Positions 47,543 through 56,140 of a stretch of DNA of 61,600 nucleotides are shown piece by piece. Source of the DNA: a virus. The first letter of the stretch is position 1. Every line of letters starts with the position of its first letter. The stretch covers positions 1-61,600 of the IMG/VR virus record IMGVR_UViG_3300029787_000035; one strand, given 5' to 3'. The notes under the pieces are model-generated. The model made no database searches. It was not told the DNA's origin and saw only the letters and a list, made by a program, of their open reading frames with translations. The translations under genes were made by a program, and so were the position numbers.

Positions 47543-47978
47543 AAACGATATTGAAATAATACCAATTATTCCTTCTAAGGTAGAGGATATATGGTCATTA
47601 GTTCATTTTATGATAGCAGAGGCTTTAGTTTACAGTGGGCGTTATGCAGAACCAGAAGATATAAAACAATTACTTCTTTCTGGAGATAACCAATTGTTTT
47701 TAATATTCGGCTCTGAAAAAGGAGAAACAAATAAAGTTTATGGTGTTGTAACAACAAGAATATTTGAAAACCCAAACTTTAAAGAATTACAAGGTTTAAT
47801 ATGTACAGGCACAAAAATGAATTTATGGGAAAAAAAATTAATTGACGCTTTAGAACAATTTGCAAAAGTAAATGGTTGTAAAAAAATTAAAGCATACATG
47901 AGACCAGGCTACAAAAAAGTTATGCCTAAGTATGGATATAAATCAAGACATGTTGAATTTGAGAAGGAGTTAAACTAA
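47520..47978 (+). CDS. GNAT-family acetyltransferase
   Basis: 152 residues. DIWSLVHFMIAEALVYSGRYAEPEDIKQLL then GVVTTRIFENPNFKELQGLICTGTKMNLWEKKLIDALEQFAKVNGCKKIKAY matches the small GNAT proteins found between ejection-protein genes of podoviruses. They may acetylate a virion or host protein. Substrate unknown. Confidence 0.72.
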   Translation: MQAEKIIKNDIEIIPIIPSKVEDIWSLVHFMIAEALVYSGRYAEPEDIKQLLLSGDNQLFLIFGSEKGETNKVYGVVTTRIFENPNFKELQGLICTGTKMNLWEKKLIDALEQFAKVNGCKKIKAYMRPGYKKVMPKYGYKSRHVEFEKELN

Positions 47979-48910
47979 TGAGTATTTTCAGCGGAGGCGG
48001 AGGCGGAGGCGGAGGCGGCTCTACTACAGGAACACAAACAACTATTGCAAGAGAAGCACCAGGAGTTGAAGCTAGAAAATTAGCTTTATATGATGAAGCT
48101 GCTAATTTAGCCAAGTCACCGGTAGGTATTCCTGGGGTACAAGTAGCACCACTTTCAGCTATAGAACAAGCAGGGATAACTCAAGCAGGACAAACAGGCG
48201 TTGGTGCTGGAGCAGTTACTTCAGGTATAGGTGCTTTTCAAGGGGCTCCAACTTTAGCTAATCAATATGCAAGCGGTGCAACACAAATGGCAGCTAATGC
48301 ACCAAACATCGGACAGTTTTTAAATCCGTATCAACAATATGTTACAAATGAAATAGGTAGACAAGGACAAATTGCACAAAATCAATTATCTGCTTCAGCC
48401 ATTGATGCAGGAGCATTTGGTGGTGGAAGACAAGGTGTTCAACAAGCAGAACTACAAAACAGAACTTTACAAGCTATGGGTCAAGCACAGGCTCAAGGTT
48501 TTAACACTGCATTAAGTGCAGCTCAACAACAACAAGCTTTAGGTACTCAAACTCAATTATCGGCTGGACAATTAGCAAGTAATGTTGGACTTGCTGCTGC
48601 ACAAGGTTTAGGACAATTAGGTGGTCAACAACAAGCTATGTCATTAGCTGATATTAATGCTCAGATGCAAGCAGGTGCAGTACAAAGAGGTATTGGTCAA
48701 CAAGCATTAGATGCTCAAAGAGCAACACAATTACAAAGAGCTTATGAACCTTATCAAAGAGTTGAATTCTTAAAAGGTATTATGACTAATTTACCAACAA
48801 CACAAAGTAGTGTTACTGCGACCACGGCTCCCGGCTCTAATCCTTTATCACAAGCAGTAGGAACTGGTTTAGCTGGATACGCAGCTTATAACATGATGCA
48901 GCCGAGGTAG
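47978..48910 (+). CDS. Internal virion / ejection protein with polyglycine start
   Basis: 310 residues. Nine consecutive glycines follow MSIFS. The body is Gln/Ala-rich and helical (QYVTNEIGRQGQIAQNQLSASAIDAGAFGGGRQG), a pattern I recognise in injected proteins of podovirus-type marine phages. It would be ejected with the DNA and help cross the envelope. Confidence 0.72.
   Translation: MSIFSGGGGGGGGGSTTGTQTTIAREAPGVEARKLALYDEAANLAKSPVGIPGVQVAPLSAIEQAGITQAGQTGVGAGAVTSGIGAFQGAPTLANQYASGATQMAANAPNIGQFLNPYQQYVTNEIGRQGQIAQNQLSASAIDAGAFGGGRQGVQQAELQNRTLQAMGQAQAQGFNTALSAAQQQQALGTQTQLSAGQLASNVGLAAAQGLGQLGGQQQAMSLADINAQMQAGAVQRGIGQQALDAQRATQLQRAYEPYQRVEFLKGIMTNLPTTQSSVTATTAPGSNPLSQAVGTGLAGYAAYNMMQPR
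47993..48016. repeat. GGAGGC hexanucleotide microsatellite
   Basis: Four perfect copies of GGAGGC, within a GC-only run from 47991 to 48019 apart from A residues, code for the polyglycine start of the ejection protein. Each unit adds or removes two glycines in frame. Very unusual composition for this genome. Confidence 0.9.
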
Positions 48911-48912
48911 TT

Positions 48913-49767
48913 ATGGATAAAGTATTAACTAGAAAAATGTTTAAGGACAGATACTTCAAGTCATTGAAGCCTACTATAAAACATTTTCAAGCTGGTGGTT
49001 TAGGTTCGCTATCTCCAAAAGAGAAAGCTATTTATGCCGCAACTTTAGCAGCACCATTACTTCAAGCTAAAGGAAAAGGAATTGCTCCTGCACTAGATGC
49101 ATTAGGAGAGGGTGTTGGTAAATTGCCTGCAACTATTTTATCTGTAGAAAAAACTAAAGGAAAAGGTGTAAGAACTTTATCAGACTCAGAATTAAAATCT
49201 TATAATTTACCTAAAGGCACAGTGGCTCAAGTTGATGGTGAAGGAAAAATTACAGTTGTATCTAAACCGTCAGCTGAATCAATAAAACAAATTCAAGGAA
49301 GTAAAAGAGTAAGAACTATTTTATCTAGGATTGGTGATGACTATTATAGATTAGGTAAACCTGTCGGATTTGGTGACTTAGGTAGAATTAGAGCATCAAT
49401 TGGTAAAGTAGGTGGCTCACAATTTTCAAAAGACTATGGTGCTTTTAAAAGTAGAATACAACAAGCAACTTCATTTGTAACACAAGCAATCTCTGGTGCT
49501 GCAGTATCAGAACAAGAAGCAGAAAGAATTACAAAACTTATACCACAAGTAGGTGATACTGAAGCTACATTTGAAGCAAAGCTACAAGCATTAGATAGTT
49601 ATTTTGCAGATGCTATTGCAATTGCAGAAGATAATAATGCAGACTTTACTACTGCCTTAGAAATTATGGAGGCTTCTGGAAGAGGTGCTTCTAACTATAT
49701 TGATTTAAGTGAAGGTGTTACTATTAAACAATACGATGGTAACAAATACGATGTTAGTGCAAATTAA
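48913..49767 (+). CDS. Putative internal virion protein
   Basis: 284 residues, basic start (TRKMFKDRYFKSLKPTIKHFQAGGL), then Ala-rich helical regions. The position between two ejection-protein genes suggests it is part of the injected set. No enzymatic motif seen. Confidence 0.65.
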   Translation: MDKVLTRKMFKDRYFKSLKPTIKHFQAGGLGSLSPKEKAIYAATLAAPLLQAKGKGIAPALDALGEGVGKLPATILSVEKTKGKGVRTLSDSELKSYNLPKGTVAQVDGEGKITVVSKPSAESIKQIQGSKRVRTILSRIGDDYYRLGKPVGFGDLGRIRASIGKVGGSQFSKDYGAFKSRIQQATSFVTQAISGAAVSEQEAERITKLIPQVGDTEATFEAKLQALDSYFADAIAIAEDNNADFTTALEIMEASGRGASNYIDLSEGVTIKQYDGNKYDVSAN

Positions 49768-49775
49768 GGATTTAT

Positions 49776-52385
49776 ATGGCAGAAATAGTTGTACAAGGAA
49801 ATACATTTAAAATTAAGGGAACAGAGCCTACTCCAAAAGAACAGGTAGCTATCGATTCTGTTTTAGCAGCTAAAAAAGCTGAAGGTAAAGATGGATTAAG
49901 TTTTGATGATGAAATGAAACTTATGATTACACCTGAAGAAGTTTTATCAGACGCACAAAAAGGAAAGTATAATAAAGATACAGAAAGTTTTTTAGCAAGC
50001 CCAGACTTTATGAGAATAGTAACAGAGGTAGGTTTATCTATCGCTGGTGGTATTGCAGGTGTTGCGGCAGCTCCATTTACTGGAGGTTCTTCTTTAGTTG
50101 GTACAGGATTGATGGCAGCAAGAGTTGCTAGAATAGCTAGACCACTTTTAAATTTAAGTAAAAATAAACAAAGATTAATTGGAGGTGTAACCGGTGCAGG
50201 ATTAGGGGGTGGAGCTGGTGCAGCTATATCACAAACATTTGATCCTAAAGAAAGTATTGTAAGAGAAGTTGCAAGAGGTACAGCTCAAGGTGCTTTTGGT
50301 GAATTACTTGGTTTTGGTATGGCAGGAGCCTTAGCTAAAACATACAACAAGGTTACAGGGTTTTCTTTAAAAACAATTGATGGTGCTCAAGATGTAGTAA
50401 GAGGGTTAGACGGAGATAAACTATTTTATAAAGAAATAGCTAAGTTCAAAGAAACAGGTAAACTTCCAAGCAAAGAGGTCTTAGATAAATTATCAGATGA
50501 AACACAAAAAGTATTTATTACACCACAACAAAGATCTATTTTAGAAAGTACAGAGTTAGCTGATGATGCATTTTTAAGTGCACAAAAAGGTAATCCAGAT
50601 TTCTTTAACGTAAAAAGAGGTAAATACAAATTTGAAGATGCTAATATTATTGCAGGTAAGATTACAGAACAATCTGGTGTCGAATTAGCAAGTTCACTAT
50701 CTGCTGCATCAATTGGTGGTGGTGCTTTTATTAGAAATACAGAGGGTTTAAGTAGATTAATGACTATAGAATCTATTGATAATTTTACAAAAGTATTAAC
50801 AAAAGACTTACCAAAAATAGATTACGATACTGCTGCCGATGGTGTAACTGCTTTTTTAAATTCACAAATAAGAGGGGGACAACAGGTCTATAAATCTACA
50901 AAAGATAAATTGTGGGATGAATTAGCAGAAGGTGTTACTAAGACGACAATGAGAGCAGACGGAACATATAATCCTGCTTTCAATGTAAAAATTAGAGGAC
51001 CTGAGGTACCAACTAAAATTGATGTAAATAATACTTATAAAGGAATAAATGAAACAGTTGACAATTTAAGTGAGTATATAAAAAGAGCAACAAAAGAAAA
51101 TATAGTTCCTGATAATGGTGATGTAAATCAGATGCTTGGAATTTTAAATAGAATGGGTAATGAAACAGATTACAATACTTTTAGATTAGCTTATTCTGAA
51201 ATAGCTAGTATGCGACCTGTTGGAAGAGCACAATCAGTTCAAGCTGAAATAGTAAAAAGGATGGAATCTATGTTAGCAAACTCTCCTTTACCAGCTTCAG
51301 TTAATGCTGCAAGAAAAGCTGCATCCGATTTTACAAAACTAGGTGGAAGAGCATTTGAAGGTAAAGTTGTTGGTGATTTACTAAAAAGTGATTTTGGCCA
51401 AGAAAGATTATACAAAAATATTATTGGTGCAGGTAAACCAACTTACTTTAGAGCTTTTCAAAAAAGTTTAGATGATGCTAAAATTAATGCAGGTGGTAAA
51501 CAATATGATTTATTTCCACAAAGAGAGGCAATACAAGGAGCGTTACAAGGACAGTTCTTTAAAGATTTTTTAAGAAGTAGTGTCGATAAATCTGGTCAAT
51601 ATTACAAACTTAATAAAACTGGTGCAGAAAAATTTTTAAAAGACTATGATTGGCTACTTAAAGATGATGTTGGTTTTTTAACAAAGTCACAAATAAAAGG
51701 TATTAAAGATTACACTAGAAGACTACAATTAATTGAAGGTAAAATAAAACCACCAGGTGCTGCAGGAACAAGTGGAGATATGCTTGTACAGATGAAACAA
51801 GCCGGTGCATTATCACAAATAGTTGGTGTAGTTGGTTTTGGTACGGGTACAATTGATCCAGGTGCTGCTACATTTTTTGTATTAGGTCCTGCTGGTTTAG
51901 CTTACGCAATGTCTAGACCTGCAACAACAAGAGCATTAATTGAAGGTTTAGGTAGGGGAAACAAAGGAATTGATAGTTATCAAGGGTTAACTAGATATAT
52001 TGGTCAATTAAGTAGTGCATTAGTTTCAGAAGGTATTATTGGTCCAGTAGAAGCTAAAGCAGCTATTGATAAAGTGCAAGGAAACAAAGAAGCATATGAA
52101 CAATATTTTAAAACAGGTATTATGCCCAATGCTCCTGCCAAAAGAGAATTTGATCCAGAGAATGCGCCTGCAATTGAAATAGATCCATATTTACAATCTG
52201 GAATAAAAAGACAAGGTTCAGGACAAAGAACAGGTTCAATAGTAAGATCTGGATCTGATATACCATTACCGAATGTAACACCATCAAACTTACCAATGGG
52301 TGGACAACAATCGAACACAGAACTAGCACAGGCCTTAAACCTTTTTAGTAAGGGAGGGATAGTCAGTGCCAAGAAAAGCTTCTAA
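49776..52385 (+). CDS. Large internal virion (DNA ejection) protein
   Basis: 869 residues, the longest protein here. It has Gly/Ala-rich hydrophobic stretches (residues about 84-150 and 670-710) that may insert in membranes, with helical parts between them. A large protein at the end of the structural block, after smaller internal proteins, parallels T7 gp16 and P22 gp16/gp20 order. No lytic transglycosylase motif is evident. Confidence 0.68.
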   Translation: MAEIVVQGNTFKIKGTEPTPKEQVAIDSVLAAKKAEGKDGLSFDDEMKLMITPEEVLSDAQKGKYNKDTESFLASPDFMRIVTEVGLSIAGGIAGVAAAPFTGGSSLVGTGLMAARVARIARPLLNLSKNKQRLIGGVTGAGLGGGAGAAISQTFDPKESIVREVARGTAQGAFGELLGFGMAGALAKTYNKVTGFSLKTIDGAQDVVRGLDGDKLFYKEIAKFKETGKLPSKEVLDKLSDETQKVFITPQQRSILESTELADDAFLSAQKGNPDFFNVKRGKYKFEDANIIAGKITEQSGVELASSLSAASIGGGAFIRNTEGLSRLMTIESIDNFTKVLTKDLPKIDYDTAADGVTAFLNSQIRGGQQVYKSTKDKLWDELAEGVTKTTMRADGTYNPAFNVKIRGPEVPTKIDVNNTYKGINETVDNLSEYIKRATKENIVPDNGDVNQMLGILNRMGNETDYNTFRLAYSEIASMRPVGRAQSVQAEIVKRMESMLANSPLPASVNAARKAASDFTKLGGRAFEGKVVGDLLKSDFGQERLYKNIIGAGKPTYFRAFQKSLDDAKINAGGKQYDLFPQREAIQGALQGQFFKDFLRSSVDKSGQYYKLNKTGAEKFLKDYDWLLKDDVGFLTKSQIKGIKDYTRRLQLIEGKIKPPGAAGTSGDMLVQMKQAGALSQIVGVVGFGTGTIDPGAATFFVLGPAGLAYAMSRPATTRALIEGLGRGNKGIDSYQGLTRYIGQLSSALVSEGIIGPVEAKAAIDKVQGNKEAYEQYFKTGIMPNAPAKREFDPENAPAIEIDPYLQSGIKRQGSGQRTGSIVRSGSDIPLPNVTPSNLPMGGQQSNTELAQALNLFSKGGIVSAKKSF

Positions 52386-52581
52386 TAAAGATATACTTGC
52401 TCATCAAAGAATGGATGACCATGAGAAGTTATGTAGAATTATGCAAGAAGAAACTAATAAAAAAATAAATGATGTTCATCAAGATATACATAGACTTGAA
52501 AAAATAATGATAGCATCTACAGGATTTTTAATGACAACAATGCTAGGAATAATTGTTGCTCTTATTTTAAAATTAAACTAA
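52366..52581 (+). CDS. XhlA-like membrane protein, possible holin
   Basis: 71 residues from GTG with GGGAGGG in front. A charged coiled coil (NKKINDVHQDIHRLEKIMI) precedes a C-terminal membrane span (GFLMTTMLGIIVALILKLN), the layout of XhlA/haemolysin-type phage proteins. It starts inside the ejection protein gene by 20 bases. It may be a second holin. Confidence 0.65.
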   Translation: MPRKASNKDILAHQRMDDHEKLCRIMQEETNKKINDVHQDIHRLEKIMIASTGFLMTTMLGIIVALILKLN

Positions 52582-52589
52582 AAGACCTT

Positions 52590-53330
52590 GTGCGTCTTGT
52601 TAGAGAAAATAATTCATTTTATATTACCGACTTAAAACTCAAAAAGAAATATGAGTATGCTAAGTATACTCGGGACAACGACCTCGGCTCACGGCACTAT
52701 AATGTTGGAGATATAAAGATACCATCAGTTACAACTATATTATCAGCTACACAATCAGAAGATAAGAAAGCAGGGTTAGATGCATGGCGTGAAAGAGTAG
52801 GATACCAAGAAGCGCAGCGTATAACTAATCAAGCTGCAACTAGGGGAACTGAGATGCATTATGTATTAGAGAATTACATTGACGGTAGAGGTTACATTAA
52901 TCTGTCACCAGAGGGTGCCTTACCACGACTCATGGCTCACGAAATTGTAGACAACCTAGGTAAGTTAAAAGAAGTATGGGGTAATGAAGTTAGTCTTGCA
53001 TATGAAGATAGATGGGCAGGTGCAACAGATGTAGTTGGTTTATATGATGATCAACCTACGATCATTGACTTCAAACAATCAAACAAATTAAAAAGAGAAG
53101 AATATGTTGAAGACTATTATTATCAAATAGCAGCATACTCACTAGCACATAAGAAACAATATGGTCCTATAACACAAGGCCTTATCTGTATTTGTACTAA
53201 AGATAAAATTTATCAAGAGTTTAAAATGGATCAAGAAAAATTAGATGAGTATGAAGCTAAATGGTTAGAGAGAGTTGATAACTACCATAAGACTAAAGCC
53301 ATTTCTGAACCTGTTCCCCAAGAGTCTTAG
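52590..53330 (+). CDS. PD-(D/E)XK exonuclease, MGME1/RecB-like
   Basis: 246 residues from GTG. PSVTTILSAT, RGTEMHYVLENYI (His of motif), EVSLAYEDRWAGATDVVG (Glu and Asp) and TIIDFKQ (D-x-K) followed by YYYQIAAYSL show the RecB-type nuclease site as in phage MGME1-like exonucleases. It probably trims single-stranded ends for recombination-dependent replication. Its 3' end overlaps the SNF2 gene on the other strand by 38 bases. Confidence 0.82.
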   Translation: MRLVRENNSFYITDLKLKKKYEYAKYTRDNDLGSRHYNVGDIKIPSVTTILSATQSEDKKAGLDAWRERVGYQEAQRITNQAATRGTEMHYVLENYIDGRGYINLSPEGALPRLMAHEIVDNLGKLKEVWGNEVSLAYEDRWAGATDVVGLYDDQPTIIDFKQSNKLKREEYVEDYYYQIAAYSLAHKKQYGPITQGLICICTKDKIYQEFKMDQEKLDEYEAKWLERVDNYHKTKAISEPVPQES

Positions 53331-54699
53331 CAGATAATTCAATTTTGTTTTCGAGATTATGTAATACCATTTGATCAATAGTATCTCTAGCAATTATATC
53401 AATGTAAGTTACTTGAGACTTCTGCCCTATTCTATGAGCCCTGTCTTCACTTTGTTGTCTGACTTCGAGATTATATGAGTTACTAAAATAGATAACATAC
53501 TTAGCAGCAGTCAATGTCAAACCATAGCCACCTACTGTTGGGTTACCTACCAAGAATCTACACTCTTCTTTGTTTTGAAATTTTTCTACTGCTTGATTAC
53601 GAACATCAACAGAGTCTTTACCATAGATAGATACTACTGAGTCTACACCATAAGTCTCGGCTAATTTCTTTTTTATACCTTCAATGTTGTGTACATAGTT
53701 TGCCCAGATAATACATTTGTCTTCTGTCTCTCCAATAATATTCATAAGCTCTGTTAGTTTTGCATTACTTTTAAAATCAACAATGTCACCTTCATTTGTT
53801 TTAACAAACCCATTAGACACTTGTTGTAATTTTAATAACTCAGTAAGTTTATTATTGTAGGATACTTCTGCATCTCTAAGTATCATCAATGCAGATTGTT
53901 TAAGTTGTTCATAAGCTTTTCTTTGTTCGTCTGGTAGATCTACATATCTTTGTACATACATCTTTTCTGGTAAATCAAGACAATCTTTTTTTCTTACCCT
54001 ATATGAAAAGTTTTTTAATTTATATTCTAATTCTTCTAAATTTACATAATACTTTGGTATCTGTATATTATACCCACCACGTTCTATACTAAACATAACT
54101 GCATACTTAGCTTTGAATACCGTGTAGTTATCATACCCTAATAACTTCTTATCTAAAAATGCACATTGTGAAAACAAATCTAATGGAGACTTAGTAATCG
54201 GAGAGCCTGTAAGAATTCTTTTATATCTAGCAAGTTGACCTAATTTAATTATAGCTTTAGTTCTTGATGCTCTTAAATTTTTAATTGAAGTACTTTCATC
54301 TAATATAATCATACTTCTCATACCATGTTTTTGTAATTTAGACTCTAACCATTTCTTACCTGAAGCATGAGATAACGCTTCAACATTCATAAGAACGAAT
54401 GTAAGTTTATTTGGATCCATTCTAAATGTTTTATCTTTTGATACTTTCCAAATATAGATATTAGTTTCTTCTGGGCAGTGTGCATTAATTTCTTTTTTCC
54501 AATTTTGATACACAGAGTTTGGTGCAATTACAAATGCAAAATCAATTCTTTTATCTTGATATAAGTAAGCTGCATTATCTATAGCAACCTTTGTCTTACC
54601 TGTTCCCATCTCCATAAAGTATGCAAAGTTGTAAGGTTTAGCCCCTTCTACTAACGATCTTCTTTGATGACTGAAGGGTTCTGTTTTGTATTTATACAT
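53293..54699 (-). CDS. SNF2-family helicase / ATPase
   Basis: 468 residues. Motif I MGTGKT (31-36), Ib and FVIAPNSVYQNW, motif II DEST (134-137), III LTGSP, and a second RecA domain ending QQSEDRAHRIGQK (motif VI) place it in superfamily 2, SNF2. Phage SNF2 proteins are thought to act as DNA translocases in recombination or replication restart. It is the only long minus-strand gene, convergent with the exonuclease and divergent from the replication operon. Confidence 0.9.
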   Translation of the reverse strand: MYKYKTEPFSHQRRSLVEGAKPYNFAYFMEMGTGKTKVAIDNAAYLYQDKRIDFAFVIAPNSVYQNWKKEINAHCPEETNIYIWKVSKDKTFRMDPNKLTFVLMNVEALSHASGKKWLESKLQKHGMRSMIILDESTSIKNLRASRTKAIIKLGQLARYKRILTGSPITKSPLDLFSQCAFLDKKLLGYDNYTVFKAKYAVMFSIERGGYNIQIPKYYVNLEELEYKLKNFSYRVRKKDCLDLPEKMYVQRYVDLPDEQRKAYEQLKQSALMILRDAEVSYNNKLTELLKLQQVSNGFVKTNEGDIVDFKSNAKLTELMNIIGETEDKCIIWANYVHNIEGIKKKLAETYGVDSVVSIYGKDSVDVRNQAVEKFQNKEECRFLVGNPTVGGYGLTLTAAKYVIYFSNSYNLEVRQQSEDRAHRIGQKSQVTYIDIIARDTIDQMVLHNLENKIELSAKTLGEQVQKWL

Positions 54700-54714
54700 T
54701 GAGAATGATTTAAA

Positions 54715-54743
54715 TTATTTATTTGCAAAGATCAAATAAATAA
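54715..54743. promoter_or_regulatory. Inverted repeat in the divergent SNF2 / replication intergenic region
   Basis: TTATTTATTTG (54715-54725) and CAAATAAATAA (54733-54743) form a perfect 11-bp dyad with a 7-base centre, between the divergent starts at 54699 and 54771. The position suits an operator controlling both directions. No clear -35/-10 pair could be fixed. Confidence 0.5.
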
Positions 54744-54770
54744 TATATTGATTCGACCAAGGAGGTTCTT

Positions 54771-55316
54771 ATGGACTTAGAAGCAGAATCTATTGTAAAG
54801 ATAGATATGGCGATGTCATCGAACATCACCGAATCTTGCAAAAAGTTATTGGAAACTCAGAAAAAAATAGAAACGACTGAAGAAGAACTAAAAAAGTTAA
54901 AAGAGGTTGAGACTAATCTTTCTGAGCAAACAATCCCAAACTTAATGCAACAAGCAGGTGTAGAGTTGATTAAACTTGAAGGAGGAATATCCGTAGAAGT
55001 TAAACCGTTCTACTCTGCAAGAATACCAGCATCTAGAAGTGAAGAAGCTTTTGAATGGCTTCGTGCAAACGGCCATGGAGATCTGATTAAAAACCAGGTA
55101 TCCTTGGAGTTTAAAATGAAGCAAGACAATGAAGCTAAAGCACTTGTAGAAGAGTTGAAGAATAAGGGTCTAGCAGTTCAACAGAAAACATCAGTACATC
55201 CTAGTAGTCTAAGATCGTTTGTAAAAGAACAGATTGCAGATTTAGGAAAAGATGTTCCTGCAGAATTGTTTGGAACCTACGTTGCAAATAAAACTAAAAT
55301 AACCACGAAGGAGTAA
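54771..55316 (+). CDS. Conserved replication-module protein
   Basis: 181 residues. An N-terminal coiled coil (residues about 22-50) precedes a conserved part: GVELIKLEGGISVEVKPFYSARIPASR, EAFEWLRANGHGDLIKNQVS and VHPSSLRSFVKEQI. I recognise this as a widespread phage protein coded before SSB-like and primase genes, with no defined function. A strong AAGGAGG precedes the ATG. Confidence 0.75.
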   Translation: MDLEAESIVKIDMAMSSNITESCKKLLETQKKIETTEEELKKLKEVETNLSEQTIPNLMQQAGVELIKLEGGISVEVKPFYSARIPASRSEEAFEWLRANGHGDLIKNQVSLEFKMKQDNEAKALVEELKNKGLAVQQKTSVHPSSLRSFVKEQIADLGKDVPAELFGTYVANKTKITTKE

Positions 55317-55318
55317 TC

Positions 55319-56134
55319 ATGATAGAAAAGCAACAAGAAAAAGCGATAGTAAAGAAAAAAGAAAACCTACCAGTTCAATTTAATTTAGAGGATATGGCAG
55401 GTCAAGGTCAAGAGTTTACAACAGCTCGAGATCAAAAACTTCCAATGTTAAAAATACTTTATGCCAACTCTCCTGTATTAGATGAGACAGATGGTAAATT
55501 TGTTGAGTCTGCTAGACAGGGTGACATATGGAGTGAAACATCTGGTACAGTGTGGAAAGGTAAAGAAGGTCTGATAGTAGCACCATGTCTTTACATAAAC
55601 ACATTTAATGAGTGGAAGGACAAAGGTGAAGGTTTAGGAAGACCTGTAGCAATACACACGGATCCTGCAATTATGTCTGAGACTACAAGGTCTGCAGATA
55701 ATAAAGATAGATTGCCAAATGGTAATTATATCGAGGATACAGGAAATCATTTTGTTTACATATTGGATAAAGATATGAATCCAATTGAACAAGCCTTGAT
55801 ACCTTTGAAGTCAACTCAAAAAAAGAAATCCAAAACTTGGAATTCTATGATTCAGTCTAGAAGAGCGCAGGGTAAGAATGGTATGTACAATCCACCATCT
55901 TGGTCAACAACTTATAAACTGAGTACGACTAAAGAATCTAATTCTAAAAACTCATGGTATGGATGGGTAATAGAATTTAATTCATTCTTAAATCCTACTG
56001 AGCATCTAAAAGTATTAGAAGCGACTCAAGGGTTTTATAAGAGTGCAATGAAGAGCGATATCTTTGGTAAGGTAGACTTCTCACAAGAGAATCAATCTCA
56101 AGGCAATCAGGTTAAGGAAGCAACTCCGTTTTAA
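55319..56134 (+). CDS. Putative single-stranded DNA-binding protein
   Basis: 271 residues. LPMLKILYANSPVL, QGDIWSETSGTVWKGKEGLIVAPCLYINTFNEW and LIPLKSTQKKKSKTWNSMI are typical of a phage replication protein often annotated as SSB-like; the C-terminal tail (ENQSQGNQVKEATPF) is low-complexity like SSB tails. It lies just ahead of the primase gene. DNA binding is inferred, not seen as a motif. Confidence 0.6.
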   Translation: MIEKQQEKAIVKKKENLPVQFNLEDMAGQGQEFTTARDQKLPMLKILYANSPVLDETDGKFVESARQGDIWSETSGTVWKGKEGLIVAPCLYINTFNEWKDKGEGLGRPVAIHTDPAIMSETTRSADNKDRLPNGNYIEDTGNHFVYILDKDMNPIEQALIPLKSTQKKKSKTWNSMIQSRRAQGKNGMYNPPSWSTTYKLSTTKESNSKNSWYGWVIEFNSFLNPTEHLKVLEATQGFYKSAMKSDIFGKVDFSQENQSQGNQVKEATPF

Positions 56135-56140
56135 TTAATC

